Both the position numbers and the translations under genes were made by a program. A stretch of DNA of 64,000 bases from Sphingomonas japonica (GTDB taxonomy: Bacteria; Pseudomonadota; Alphaproteobacteria; Sphingomonadales; Sphingomonadaceae), in NCBI RefSeq assembly GCF_006346325.1, contig NZ_VDYR01000001.1, forward strand, positions 2,381,501-2,445,500. The letters are read 5' to 3'. Under the pieces are notes generated by a model. That model was not told the DNA's origin. It saw only the letters and a list, made by a program, of their open reading frames with translations, and searched no databases. How positions within the stretch are numbered: position 1 is the stretch's first letter; the number at the start of each line of letters is the position of its first letter. Positions 25,684 through 34,149 of the stretch are shown one piece after another.

Positions 25684-26693
25684 AGGTTAAGCCCGATGCG
25701 GTTCGCCAGGCGATCGACCGCGGGGCGGGCGATCTCCGGCTGATCCTGCTGCACGGTCCCGACGAATCGGCGGCGCAGGAGCTTGCCGCGCAACTCGGGC
25801 GCAGGCTCGGGCCGGACGCCGAGCGGGTCGATCTCGACGCCGCAGCGCTCAAGGCCAATCCCGGCCGTCTCGCCGACGAGGCCGCGTCCTTGTCGCTGTT
25901 CGGCGACAAGCGCTGGATCCGCGCGACGATCGGCGAAGAGAGCCACGAGGCGGTGAACTTGCTGATCGCATCGCAAAGCGCCGTCAATCCGGTCGTGGCG
26001 ATCGCCTGCGGGGTCAAGAGCAGCGGCAAGCTGGTCAAACTGGCGGAAGCGACGCGCGGCGTGCTGTCGTGCGCCTGCTATGTCCCGGAGGGCGCCGATG
26101 CCGCCCGGATCGCGGCACAGGTCGCGCGCGATCACGGCGTCCGGCTCGCGCCGGGCGCGGCGGCGCGCCTCGCCGAAGCGGTCGGGAGCGATCGCGCTTT
26201 GCTCGCCAGGGAAGTCGAGAAGATCGCGCTCTACCTCGACGCCGCGCCCGACCGGCCGGCCGACGCCGACGATGCGGTGCTCGATGCGATCGGCGCCGTC
26301 CGCGACGAGGACACATTGTTTGCCGCGATCGCTGCGATCGTCGAGGGCGATCCGGTCGCGACCGGCGCCGAAGTCCGCGCGATGGGAGGCGATACTTCAC
26401 CGATCCCGCTGCTGCGCCAGCTCGGCAAGCGGCTGGTCGCGCTGGCGGAGATGCGCAGCGAGATCGATCGCGGCGAAGGGGTCGATCGCGTCATCGACGC
26501 GCGGCGCGTGCATTTTCGCGAGAAGCCGGCGACCGTCCGCGCGCTCAGGCGCTGGTCGTCGGCGCATCTCGCGCGCGGCGTCGATCGCGTCCGCGCTGCC
26601 GAACTGGCAGCGGTGGCGAGGGACAATGCCGGGTCGGTGCTGGCCTGGGACGAGGCGCTCGCAATCGCGCGCGCGGCGCAGCGTTGGGGGTAG
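25680..26693 (+). CDS. holA: DNA polymerase III subunit delta
   Basis: HolA opens the beta clamp as part of the clamp loader. The 337-residue protein has the family start [13 protein letters not shown] with LILLHGPDESAAQELA, the block SLFGDKRWI and the three-domain AAA-like layout; as usual in delta subunits there is no functional ATP site. It overlaps lptE by 4 bp. It ends 23 bp from the convergent Trm112-like gene. With rsmG, parAB and the origin, the window is rich in replication and segregation genes. Confidence 0.93.
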   Translation: MKVKPDAVRQAIDRGAGDLRLILLHGPDESAAQELAAQLGRRLGPDAERVDLDAAALKANPGRLADEAASLSLFGDKRWIRATIGEESHEAVNLLIASQSAVNPVVAIACGVKSSGKLVKLAEATRGVLSCACYVPEGADAARIAAQVARDHGVRLAPGAAARLAEAVGSDRALLAREVEKIALYLDAAPDRPADADDAVLDAIGAVRDEDTLFAAIAAIVEGDPVATGAEVRAMGGDTSPIPLLRQLGKRLVALAEMRSEIDRGEGVDRVIDARRVHFREKPATVRALRRWSSAHLARGVDRVRAAELAAVARDNAGSVLAWDEALAIARAAQRWG

Positions 26694-26716
26694 GGACGTT
26701 CCGGGCAGGGCTAGGG

Positions 26717-26896
26717 CTAGACCCGCCGCGCTTCCTCGATCAGCAGCACCGGTACGCCGTCGCGGATCGGATAGGCGAGCCCTGCCTCGTCCGACACCAG
26801 TTCCGAACCGTCCTCGCTGAGCCGCAGCCTGGTGCGCGTCGCCGGGCACACCAGGATCGACAGCAGCCACTCGTCGAGCATCGCCGCCGCGGTCAT
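26717..26896 (-). CDS. Trm112 family small protein
   Basis: A 59-residue protein. It has LDEWLLSILVCPATRTRL and the later block LAYPIRDGVPVLLIEEARRV, characteristic of bacterial Trm112-like proteins (YcaR type). Only one of the usual zinc cysteines is seen (CPATR instead of CPxC), so it may not bind zinc. Eukaryotic and archaeal Trm112 activates methyltransferases; the bacterial role is less clear. ATG 26896 overlaps the LON-domain gene stop by 4 bp. Confidence 0.85.
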   Translation of the reverse strand: MTAAAMLDEWLLSILVCPATRTRLRLSEDGSELVSDEAGLAYPIRDGVPVLLIEEARRV

Positions 26897-27498
26897 TGCA
26901 GCGTCCCGACATCGTCGCCGTGGCGACCGAAGAACTGCATCAGCTGGACGATCATGTCGGCGCGCGGCGAAAGGCCGTCGGATTCGAGCAGCGCCTGCTT
27001 TGCGGCGACGTCGAATGGCGCGATCTGGGCGATGCCGTTGACCAGCGATTCGTCGTCGAGCCGCGACACCGCTTCCCAATCGACCGCATAGCCCTGCGCA
27101 TCGGCGAACCGGCGTGATTCCATCTCGATCGACGCACGCTCGCCCAGCGACAGCGTCTCGGGCTCGCCGACCGCTTCGATCTCGGCCTCCACCTGGCGGA
27201 ACGCGGTGGCGACGTCGAGCTCGCGCACGATGCGAAACCGCGCGATACCCTCGAGCACGAGATCGTAGCGCCCGTCCTCCATCGCCTCGACATCGACGAT
27301 GCGGCCGACGCAGCCGATCTCGAACAGCGGCGGCGGATCGCCCGCGCCGCGCGGCTGGACCATGCCAATCCGGCGGTCGCGGGCGAGGGCGTCGCTGACC
27401 ATCGCGCGATACCGCGGCTCGAAGATGTGCAGCGGCAGGTGCATGCGCGGGAACAGCAGCGCTCCCCCCAGCGGAAACACCGACAGCCGCTGCGTCAT
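26893..27498 (-). CDS. LON substrate-binding-domain protein (peptidase S16 N-terminal type)
   Basis: A stand-alone N-terminal Lon domain of about 201 residues without the ATPase or protease parts. It begins MTQRLSVFPLGGALLFPRMHLPLHIFEPRYRAM, the canonical LON start, and has IGCVGRIVDVEAMEDGRYDLVLEG. Such proteins are common in alphaproteobacteria next to CnoX-like thioredoxin and Trm112-like genes, as here, and are presumed to act in protein quality control. ATG 27498 overlaps the thioredoxin stop by 4 bp. Confidence 0.9.
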   Translation of the reverse strand: MTQRLSVFPLGGALLFPRMHLPLHIFEPRYRAMVSDALARDRRIGMVQPRGAGDPPPLFEIGCVGRIVDVEAMEDGRYDLVLEGIARFRIVRELDVATAFRQVEAEIEAVGEPETLSLGERASIEMESRRFADAQGYAVDWEAVSRLDDESLVNGIAQIAPFDVAAKQALLESDGLSPRADMIVQLMQFFGRHGDDVGTLQ

Positions 27499-28424
27499 CC
27501 GAACAACACCGCCGACAGCTTGCGGCGTTGTGCCGAAACCCACGGATCCTCCAGCCCGACCACGTCGAACAGCTGGAGCAGTCGCTGCCGCGCCGCTGCG
27601 TCGTTCCAGTCGCGATCCTCGGCGATCATCGCCAGCAAGGTCGTGGCGGCGGCATCGCGCTCGCCAGCCGCCATCTGGCCGCCGGCGAGCGCAAGCCGTG
27701 CATCCATGTCGCCGGGGTTGGCAGCGACCGCCGCTTCGAGCGGCGCCAGGTCGCCGACCGGGGCGGCGTTTTTCGCCAGCGCGAGCGCCGAGCGCGCGCG
27801 ATCGATCTCGAGACCCTTGCCGGCATCGCCATCGGCGTCGAGATGCGCGATGGCCATCTCCGCCTCGTCGACGCGGCCGGCGGCGATCAGCGCGCGGATC
27901 AGGCCCCCCTGCGCGCCGGGATGATCGGGCGCCATCTGGACGATCTGTCCGAAGATGCCGATCGCGCGCTCGCCATCGCCGCTCGCCAGCACCTCTTCGC
28001 CCATCGCCAGCAGCGGCTCGATCTCGGCTTCCTTATCCGCCGCGGGACTTTCGATCGGCAGTTGCGCCAACGCCTGGTCGAGCATCGCCTTGAGCTGCGA
28101 TTCGGTGCGTGCCTGGGTGAGGTCGGCGACGAGCTGGCCCTGGAACATGGCGTACACCGTCGGGATCGAGCGGACCTGGAACTGAGCGGCGATGAACTTG
28201 TCGGCATCGACGTCGATCTTGGCGAGCACCACGCCCTTGTCGGCATAGTCGGCGGCGACCTTCTCGATCACAGGGCTCAGCGCCTTGCACGGCCCGCACC
28301 ATTCCGCCCAGAAATCGATGATCACCAGCTTGGTCATCGACGGTTCGACGACGTCGCGGCGAAAGGTTTCGATGGCTTGCTTGTCGGCGGCGGACATACC
28401 CAGCGTGGCCAAGAGCGGCTCCAT
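27495..28424 (-). CDS. CnoX/YbbN-type thioredoxin with C-terminal TPR-like domain
   Basis: The 309-residue protein has an N-terminal thioredoxin fold with active site WCGPC (42-46) in FWAEWCGPCKAL, the cis-proline region RSIPTVYAMF, and a C-terminal tetratricopeptide-like half (LASGDGERAIGIFGQIV, repeated alanine-rich helices). This architecture is that of CnoX, a chaperedoxin that protects proteins from oxidation and hands clients to GroEL. E. coli CnoX lacks the CxxC redox pair (SxxC); here both cysteines are present, so thiol redox activity is possible. First gene of a three-gene overlapping operon. Confidence 0.9.
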   Translation of the reverse strand: MEPLLATLGMSAADKQAIETFRRDVVEPSMTKLVIIDFWAEWCGPCKALSPVIEKVAADYADKGVVLAKIDVDADKFIAAQFQVRSIPTVYAMFQGQLVADLTQARTESQLKAMLDQALAQLPIESPAADKEAEIEPLLAMGEEVLASGDGERAIGIFGQIVQMAPDHPGAQGGLIRALIAAGRVDEAEMAIAHLDADGDAGKGLEIDRARSALALAKNAAPVGDLAPLEAAVAANPGDMDARLALAGGQMAAGERDAAATTLLAMIAEDRDWNDAAARQRLLQLFDVVGLEDPWVSAQRRKLSAVLFG

Positions 28425-28574
28425 TGATAAGGATGAAGGTTCGGCTCCTATGTGGGCGCTTGCGTGCGCGAGGCCAACCTTTTTCCCGGCCGCGCCATGG
28501 GGGCTTGCGGCGCCCCGATGCCGATGCTAGTGGCCTGCGCCTTGATCGAGCCCCTTGCGGCCCGATCCGCTCGA

Positions 28575-28649
28575 GCGGGCGTAGCTCAGGGGTAGAGCAC
28601 AACCTTGCCAAGGTTGGGGTCGAGGGTTCGAATCCCTTCGCCCGCTCCA
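28575..28649 (+). tRNA. tRNA-Gly (GCC)
   Basis: The 75-nt sequence folds as a cloverleaf. Acceptor stem GCGGGCG pairs with CGCCCGC (28639-28645), the discriminator is T, and CCA is encoded (28647-28649). The anticodon stem CAACC/GGTTG encloses TTGCCAA with anticodon GCC at 28607-28609. The T-arm reads GAGGGTTCGAATCCCTT. The gene lies between the thioredoxin gene and a minus-strand sulfotransferase-like gene whose stop is five bases away. Confidence 0.96.
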
Positions 28650-28653
28650 GATT

Positions 28654-29529
28654 TCACGATCGTGACGATTGCGTGCGAAAGGTCGCGAGCGCGGCCTGGC
28701 GGCCGGGTTCGTAGCGGTCGTGGACGATCGCGGCATAGCGATCGACGCTGTCGAGGCTGGCACGCAGGCTCGCCTCCAACCCCGGCAGCATCGCTTCGGC
28801 AGCATCGTCGTCTCCGACCGCCTCGAGCATCCTCGCGACATAGCCTTGTGCGACGTCGAGCGGCGCCATGCGGGCATTGCGGGCACTCGTGCCGGGCAGC
28901 GCGGTGACCGCTTCGGACGCGCCGATCGCTGCCAGCATCCGCCAGCCCGGATAAGGATCGCCGTCGTCGAAATCATGGGCGATCACGGGAAATCGCGTCG
29001 CGGCGGCAAAGCGCGTCAGGTGCCGTTCCGCATCAAAGCAATAGTGCCAATAGGGAGTGCCCAGCGCCCCAGCCATCGGATCGGCGATGTGCAGCGCGCC
29101 GGTGCGCATCACGGCGTAGAACATCGCCGTGGCGTCGGCATAGACATGATGCTGGAGCTGCGCGAACAGGCTGGCGAAGCAGGCGCCGGGATCGCGCAGC
29201 ACCGCATGCCACTCGATCGAGGCACCCGCGCGCGCCGCCGCCGTCTCGATCGCGTCGATCGGCGCGCGGTGGAAGATCGCCGCTTCGAGATCCTCGGACG
29301 ACAGCACCAGCGTGTCGCACCGCGCCGCGCGCGCCTCCTCGAACATCGTGTCGAGCGGCCCGGACCGGCCGACAAGCAGCTGCCATGCAGCATCGTGGTG
29401 GGCCGGATACCCCGGCTGCCGCTGATAATAGACGCCGTGCTGCGCCAGCGCTTCGGCATTGTCGTTGAACAGATGCTGCAGCCAGGTCGATGCTGTCTTG
29501 TGCAGGCCGATATGGACGATCAGGCGCAT
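28654..29529 (-). CDS. Sulfotransferase-like P-loop protein
   Basis: A 291-residue protein opening with HIGLHKTASTWLQHLF (6-21), the 5'-phosphosulfate-binding P-loop signature of the sulfotransferase superfamily. The PAPS 3'-phosphate motif is less clear: VLSSEDLEAA near residue 75 and HAVLRDPGACFASLF near 108 could form the second site. No known membrane segment. The acceptor is unknown; sphingomonads make sulfated exopolysaccharides and lipids, but nothing nearby supports either. It stops five bases from the tRNA-Gly 3' end, so readthrough transcripts would be antisense to the tRNA. Confidence 0.75.
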   Translation of the reverse strand: MRLIVHIGLHKTASTWLQHLFNDNAEALAQHGVYYQRQPGYPAHHDAAWQLLVGRSGPLDTMFEEARAARCDTLVLSSEDLEAAIFHRAPIDAIETAAARAGASIEWHAVLRDPGACFASLFAQLQHHVYADATAMFYAVMRTGALHIADPMAGALGTPYWHYCFDAERHLTRFAAATRFPVIAHDFDDGDPYPGWRMLAAIGASEAVTALPGTSARNARMAPLDVAQGYVARMLEAVGDDDAAEAMLPGLEASLRASLDSVDRYAAIVHDRYEPGRQAALATFRTQSSRS

Positions 29530-29591
29530 GGCGGTGGTCTCCCTACCCGGCGGCTAGTACGTCATGGTTACGGCGGAGCAAATGCGCCGGA

Positions 29592-29612
29592 TTGTCCACA
29601 GGCTTGCCCACA
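29592..29612 (+). promoter_or_regulatory. Pair of DnaA-box-like 9-mers upstream of tdk
   Basis: TTGTCCACA (29592-29600) and TTGCCCACA (29604-29612) are direct repeats, 12 bp from start to start, in the 135-bp gap between the sulfotransferase-like gene and tdk. The first is identical to the best box in the probable origin (1146-1154, other strand). A regulatory role is inference. Confidence 0.35.
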
Positions 29613-29664
29613 GCTGCAATACCATGCGGCTGGTCGTCGGCGCCCCGTTGCGGCAGACAGCGCC

Positions 29665-30243
29665 ATGGCCAAGCTCTATTTCTATTATGCGTCGATGAAC
29701 GCCGGCAAGTCGACGACCCTGCTCCAGGCAGACTTCAACTATCGCGAGCGCGGACTGCACACGATGCTGTTCACCGCCGCGATCGACGATCGCATGGGTC
29801 AGCGGCGGATCGGTTCGCGCATCGGGCTCGAAGCCGCGGCGCTGCCGTTCGAGCCAGGCACCGACCTGTTCGCGTGCGTGGCGGGCGAGCATGCGCGCAG
29901 CCCGGTCGGGTGCGTACTGGTCGACGAGGCGCAGTTCCTGACCGCCGCGCAGGTCGCGGCGCTGGCGCGAGTCGCCGACGAGGCGAACGTGCCGGTGCTC
30001 GCCTATGGCCTGCGCACCGATTTCCAGGGCGAGCTGTTCGAAGGGTCGGCGCGGCTGCTGGCGATTGCCGATTCGCTGGTCGAGCTCAAGTCGATCTGCC
30101 AGTGCGGGCGCAAGGCGACGATGAACCTGCGCATCGACGCGAATGGCGATCCGGTGCGATCGGGCGCGCAGACGGAGATCGGCGGCAACGATCGCTATGT
30201 GGCGATGTGCCGGCGGCATTTCGTCGCGGCGATGGGAACGTAA
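29665..30243 (+). CDS. tdk: Thymidine kinase (type II)
   Basis: Tdk phosphorylates thymidine in the salvage pathway. The 192-residue protein has the P-loop SMNAGKST (10-17) after KLYFYYA, VLVDEAQFL, the substrate lid LRTDFQGELF and zinc cysteines CQCGRKA and MCRRHF. The start ATG 29665 is fixed by the family N-terminus MAKLYFYYASMNAGKS. Its stop overlaps the truB start by one base (TAATG). Possible DnaA-box-like repeats lie 53-73 bp upstream. Confidence 0.96.
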   Translation: MAKLYFYYASMNAGKSTTLLQADFNYRERGLHTMLFTAAIDDRMGQRRIGSRIGLEAAALPFEPGTDLFACVAGEHARSPVGCVLVDEAQFLTAAQVAALARVADEANVPVLAYGLRTDFQGELFEGSARLLAIADSLVELKSICQCGRKATMNLRIDANGDPVRSGAQTEIGGNDRYVAMCRRHFVAAMGT

Positions 30244-31133
30244 TGCACGGCTGGATCATCCTCGACAAACCGCTCGGGCTCGGCTCCACGCAGGGGGTAA
30301 GCGCGGTCAAGCGCGCGTTGCGTCAGGGCGGCTATCCCAAGGTGAAGGTCGGGCACGGCGGGACACTCGATCCGCTGGCGACCGGCGTGCTGCCGATCGC
30401 ATTGGGCGAGGCGACCAAGCTCGCCGGGCGGATGCTCGACGCGAGCAAGGTGTATGAGTTTACGATCGGGTTCGGGACGCAGACCGACACGCTCGACGCC
30501 GAGGGGACCGCGATCGCGACGAGCGACGTGCGGCCGACCTTGGCGGACGTCGAAGCGGTACTGCCGCGCTTCACCGGACCGATCGAGCAGATGCCGCCGG
30601 CCTATTCCGCGCTCAAGGTCGATGGCGAGCGGGCCTATGATCTGGCGCGGGCCGGGGCGGAGGTGGTGCTGGCGACCCGCGCGGTGACGGTGTTTTCGCT
30701 GGTGCATAGCTCCGGCGCGGAGGAGCAAGTCGACAAGGTCACCCTCACCGCCCATGTCTCCAAGGGCACCTATATCCGCAGCCTGGCGCGCGACATCGCG
30801 CTTGCGCTCGGCACGGTCGGGTCGGTGACGATGCTCCGCCGCACCCGAGCCGGGCCGTTCGGGCTCGACCACGCGATTTCGCTGGACAAACTGAACCAAT
30901 CCGCTACTGCCCGCGCGCTTGAAGACATCCTCCTGCCGTTGAGGGCGGGGCTGGACGACATCCCGGCTCTATCCCTCTCCCCCGATCAGGCAGGGCTGCT
31001 CCGCCAGGGGCGGGTGTTGATCGGGATCGCTGCCGACGATGGCCGATATTTCGCGATTGCGGACGATGTCCCGGTCGCGCTGGTAGAGGTTTCGGGCCGT
31101 CAGGTCCGTGTCGTCCGTGGCTTCAACCTCTAA
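30243..31133 (+). CDS. truB: tRNA pseudouridine(55) synthase TruB
   Basis: TruB makes pseudouridine 55 in the T-loop of most tRNAs. The 296-residue protein begins [20 protein letters not shown] and has the catalytic aspartate D43 in [22 protein letters not shown], then the block [19 protein letters not shown]. It overlaps tdk by one base and is 14 bp before rpsO. The truB-rpsO-pnp order is widely conserved in bacteria. Confidence 0.97.
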   Translation: MHGWIILDKPLGLGSTQGVSAVKRALRQGGYPKVKVGHGGTLDPLATGVLPIALGEATKLAGRMLDASKVYEFTIGFGTQTDTLDAEGTAIATSDVRPTLADVEAVLPRFTGPIEQMPPAYSALKVDGERAYDLARAGAEVVLATRAVTVFSLVHSSGAEEQVDKVTLTAHVSKGTYIRSLARDIALALGTVGSVTMLRRTRAGPFGLDHAISLDKLNQSATARALEDILLPLRAGLDDIPALSLSPDQAGLLRQGRVLIGIAADDGRYFAIADDVPVALVEVSGRQVRVVRGFNL

Positions 31134-31147
31134 TCGAAAGGACCACG

Positions 31148-31417
31148 ATGTCGATCACTCCGGAGCGCAAGGAAGCGCTCATCACCGAACATGCCCGCCA
31201 GTCGGGCGACACCGGCAGCCCCGAGGTCCAGGTCGCGATACTGACCGACCGGATCGTCACGCTGACCGAACATTTCAAGACGCATGCCAAGGACAATCAT
31301 TCGCGCCGCGGGCTGCTGATGATGGTCAACAAGCGGCGCTCGCTGCTCGACTATCTCAAGAAGAAGGACGCCGAGCGGTATTCGGCGCTGATCGCGAAGC
31401 TGGGTCTTCGCAAGTGA
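31148..31417 (+). CDS. rpsO: 30S ribosomal protein S15
   Basis: S15 binds the central domain of 16S rRNA. The 89-residue protein matches the family throughout: [52 protein letters not shown] and [31 protein letters not shown] before ATG 31148 is a good ribosome-binding site. A strong terminator begins at the stop codon, so pnp must be transcribed by readthrough or from its own promoter. Confidence 0.98.
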   Translation: MSITPERKEALITEHARQSGDTGSPEVQVAILTDRIVTLTEHFKTHAKDNHSRRGLLMMVNKRRSLLDYLKKKDAERYSALIAKLGLRK

Positions 31418-31444
31418 AAATGGCGCCCTCGGGCGCCATTTTTA
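31417..31444 (+). terminator. Intrinsic terminator after rpsO
   Basis: TGGCGCC (31421-31427) pairs with GGCGCCA (31432-31438) around CTCG. The stem is extended by AAAA/TTTT on the outside, and a TTTTTA tail follows. The hairpin starts at the rpsO stop codon, so it ends most rpsO transcripts and leaves pnp to a minority of readthrough or to its own promoter. Confidence 0.85.
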
Positions 31445-31510
31445 TACCGGTGCAGGCCGGGATCCAGCAAGTTCAGGCGCGATAGCGCTCTTCCAGCCGC
31501 TGGAGCTGGG

Positions 31511-31566
31511 CCCCGGCCTTCGGGTCCCATCAAAATAGCATTTTGATGGGTGCCCTGCCGCCGGGG
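31511..31566 (+). promoter_or_regulatory. Long leader hairpin of pnp, possible RNase III site
   Basis: The core is an 11-bp perfect stem, CCCATCAAAAT (31526-31536) with ATTTTGATGGG (31540-31550), around AGC. Outside it, GGG (31522-31524) can pair with CCC (31553-31555) across a small bulge, and CCCCGGC (31511-31517) with GCCGGGG-type bases (31560-31566), giving a rod of about 21 pairs. In E. coli a comparable stem between rpsO and pnp is cut by RNase III and mediates Pnp autoregulation. The sequences here are unrelated, so the role is inferred from position and shape. Confidence 0.5.
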
Positions 31567-31663
31567 TACGACGGGGAAAGGCAATTCGGCCCGACCTCAC
31601 GAGCCAAGAACGGCTCGCACACGGGCCCCAGCCACATCGGGTGGCTGGTGTAAAGGAAACCAA

Positions 31664-34012
31664 ATGTTCGATACCAAAACCGTAAGCATCGAGTGGGGCG
31701 GACAGACCCTGACGCTCGAAACCGGCCGCGTTGCGCGGCAGGCCGATGGCGCCGTCATGGCGACGCTCGGCGAGACCGTCGTGCTGTGCGCCGTCACCGC
31801 CGCACGCTCGGTCAAGGAAGGGCAGGACTTCTTCCCGCTCACCGTCCACTATCAGGAAAAATTCTCGGCTGCGGGCCGCATTCCCGGCGGCTTCTTCAAG
31901 CGCGAGCGCGGCGCGACCGAAAAGGAAACGCTGACCAGCCGTCTGATCGACCGTCCGATCCGCCCGCTGTTCCCGGAAGGATTCTATAACGAGATCAACG
32001 TGATCTGTCAGGTTCTCAGCTATGACGGCGAGAACGAGCCCGATATCCTCGCGATGGTCGCGGCATCGGCGGCGCTGACGATTTCGGGCGTTCCCTTCAT
32101 GGGCCCGATCGGCGCGGCGCGCATCGGCTATGTCGACGGCGAATATATCCTCAACCCTAACTCGACCCAGATCAAGGAAGGCGATCTAGACCTAGTCGTC
32201 GCCGCCACCGGCAATGCCGTGATGATGGTCGAATCCGAAGCCAAGGAGCTTTCGGAAGACGTCATGCTCGGCGCGGTCCAGGTCGCGCACAAGGCGTGCC
32301 GCGAAGCCGCCAACGCGATCATCGATCTTGCCGAACAGGCCGCCAAGGAGCCGTGGGAACTCGCTCCCGTCGCCGACAAGTCGGCCACGCTCGCCAAGCT
32401 TGACGCCGCGATCGGCAAGGACATCGCCGCCGCATACAAGCTGACCAACAAGTCGGAGCGCCAGAACGCGCTCAACGAAGCGCGCGCCAAGGCGCGCGAG
32501 GTGTTCGCCGACCTGCAGGAAAGCGATCCCGCGCAATATCTCGGCACGCTAAAGCTGGTGAAGAAGCTGGAAGCGAACATCGTGCGCAACGCCATCCTCA
32601 AGGACGGTACGCGCATCGACGGCCGCACCACCACCCAGATCCGTCCGATCGAGGCGATGGTGCACTTCCTGCCGCGCGCGCACGGCTCGGCGCTGTTCAC
32701 CCGCGGCGAAACGCAGGCGATCTGCACGACCACGCTGGGCACCAAGGATGCCGAGCAGATGATCGATGGCCTCGATGGCCTCAGCTACTCGAACTTCATG
32801 CTGCACTATAACTTCCCGCCCTATTCGGTCGGTGAAGTCGGCCGCTTCGGTGCGCCTGGCCGCCGCGAAGTCGGTCACGGCAAGCTCGCCTGGCGCGCGC
32901 TGCACCCGGTGCTGCCGAGCAAGGACGAGTTCCCGTACACGATCCGCGTCCTGTCGGACATCACCGAGTCGAACGGATCGTCGTCGATGGCGACGGTGTG
33001 CGGCGGTTCGCTGGCGATGATGGACGCGGGCGTTCCCTTGAAGCGTCCGGTGTCGGGCATCGCGATGGGCCTTATCCTCGAAGGCAAGGACTTTGCGGTG
33101 ATCAGCGACATCCTCGGCGACGAGGATCATCTCGGCGACATGGACTTCAAGGTCGCGGGCACGTCCGAGGGCATCACCACGATGCAGATGGACATCAAGA
33201 TCGCGGGCATCACCGAAGAGATCATGCGCAAGGCGCTGGCGCAGGCCAAGGAAGGCCGCGCGCACATCCTGGGCGAGATGGCCAAGGCGCTCGACCACAC
33301 CCGCGAGGAGCTGTCGGCACACGCGCCGCGCATCGAGACGCTGCAGATCGACAAGTCGAAGATCCGCGACGTCATCGGCACCGGCGGCAAGGTAATCCGC
33401 GAGATCGTCGCGACGACCGGAGCCAAGGTCGACATCGACGACGAGGGCGTCATCAAGGTCTCGTCGTCCGACACCGCGCAGATCGACGCGGCGATCGCGT
33501 GGATCAAGGGCATCGTCGAGGAAGCCGAGGTCGGCAAGATCTATGACGGCAAGGTCGTCAACCTCGTCGACTTCGGCGCGTTCGTGAACTTCATGGGCGG
33601 CAAGGACGGCCTGGTCCATGTCTCGGAGATCAAGAACGAGCGGGTCGAGAAGGTCAGCGACGTGCTGAGCGAAGGCCAGGCGGTCAAGGTCAAGGTGCTC
33701 GAGATCGATCCGCGCGGCAAGGTGCGCCTGTCGATGCGCGTCGTCGATCAGGAGACCGGCGCCGAGCTGGAAGACACCCGCCCGGCCCGCGAACCGCGTG
33801 AGGGCGGCGATCGTGGTCCGCGCGGCCCGCGCCGTGACGGCGACGGCGGCCGTGGCCGTGGTCCAGGCGGCGGCGGCGAGCGTGGCTCGGGTGATCGTGG
33901 CCCGCGCCGCGACCGCGGCCCGCGCGACGACAGCCGCGGCCCGCGTCGCGACGAAGGTGCCAAGGACGATGGCGGCGACATCGGCCTGCCTTCGTTCATT
34001 ACCGAGAACTGA
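31664..34012 (+). CDS. pnp: Polyribonucleotide nucleotidyltransferase (PNPase)
   Basis: PNPase degrades RNA phosphorolytically from the 3' end and is part of the degradosome. The 782-residue protein has two RNase PH domains ([20 protein letters not shown]; later [12 protein letters not shown]), a KH domain ([18 protein letters not shown]) and an S1 domain ([19 protein letters not shown]). The last 75 or so residues are an Arg-Gly/Asp-rich tail (about 700-770) that ends GLPSFITEN, longer and more basic than in E. coli. The start ATG 31664 follows TAAAGGAAACC. A terminator follows at 34038. Confidence 0.98.
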   Translation: MFDTKTVSIEWGGQTLTLETGRVARQADGAVMATLGETVVLCAVTAARSVKEGQDFFPLTVHYQEKFSAAGRIPGGFFKRERGATEKETLTSRLIDRPIRPLFPEGFYNEINVICQVLSYDGENEPDILAMVAASAALTISGVPFMGPIGAARIGYVDGEYILNPNSTQIKEGDLDLVVAATGNAVMMVESEAKELSEDVMLGAVQVAHKACREAANAIIDLAEQAAKEPWELAPVADKSATLAKLDAAIGKDIAAAYKLTNKSERQNALNEARAKAREVFADLQESDPAQYLGTLKLVKKLEANIVRNAILKDGTRIDGRTTTQIRPIEAMVHFLPRAHGSALFTRGETQAICTTTLGTKDAEQMIDGLDGLSYSNFMLHYNFPPYSVGEVGRFGAPGRREVGHGKLAWRALHPVLPSKDEFPYTIRVLSDITESNGSSSMATVCGGSLAMMDAGVPLKRPVSGIAMGLILEGKDFAVISDILGDEDHLGDMDFKVAGTSEGITTMQMDIKIAGITEEIMRKALAQAKEGRAHILGEMAKALDHTREELSAHAPRIETLQIDKSKIRDVIGTGGKVIREIVATTGAKVDIDDEGVIKVSSSDTAQIDAAIAWIKGIVEEAEVGKIYDGKVVNLVDFGAFVNFMGGKDGLVHVSEIKNERVEKVSDVLSEGQAVKVKVLEIDPRGKVRLSMRVVDQETGAELEDTRPAREPREGGDRGPRGPRRDGDGGRGRGPGGGGERGSGDRGPRRDRGPRDDSRGPRRDEGAKDDGGDIGLPSFITEN

Positions 34013-34037
34013 TCGCCGCCTAGACGTGATCGAGGAA

Positions 34038-34063
34038 GGGGGGCCGGGTGGTCCCCCTTTTTT
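34038..34063 (+). terminator. Intrinsic terminator after pnp
   Basis: GGGGGGCC (34038-34045) pairs with GGTCCCCC (34050-34057), with one G-U pair, around GGGT, followed by six T residues. A classical rho-independent terminator 26 bp after the pnp stop. Confidence 0.85.
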
Positions 34064-34149
34064 CGTGAACGCGGGCACAGTGCGCAGTCGGGAGCGCGCT
34101 CCCGCCGCCGGGGCTGGCAATCGTCCAACTTGTTGCATAGGCGTATCGG

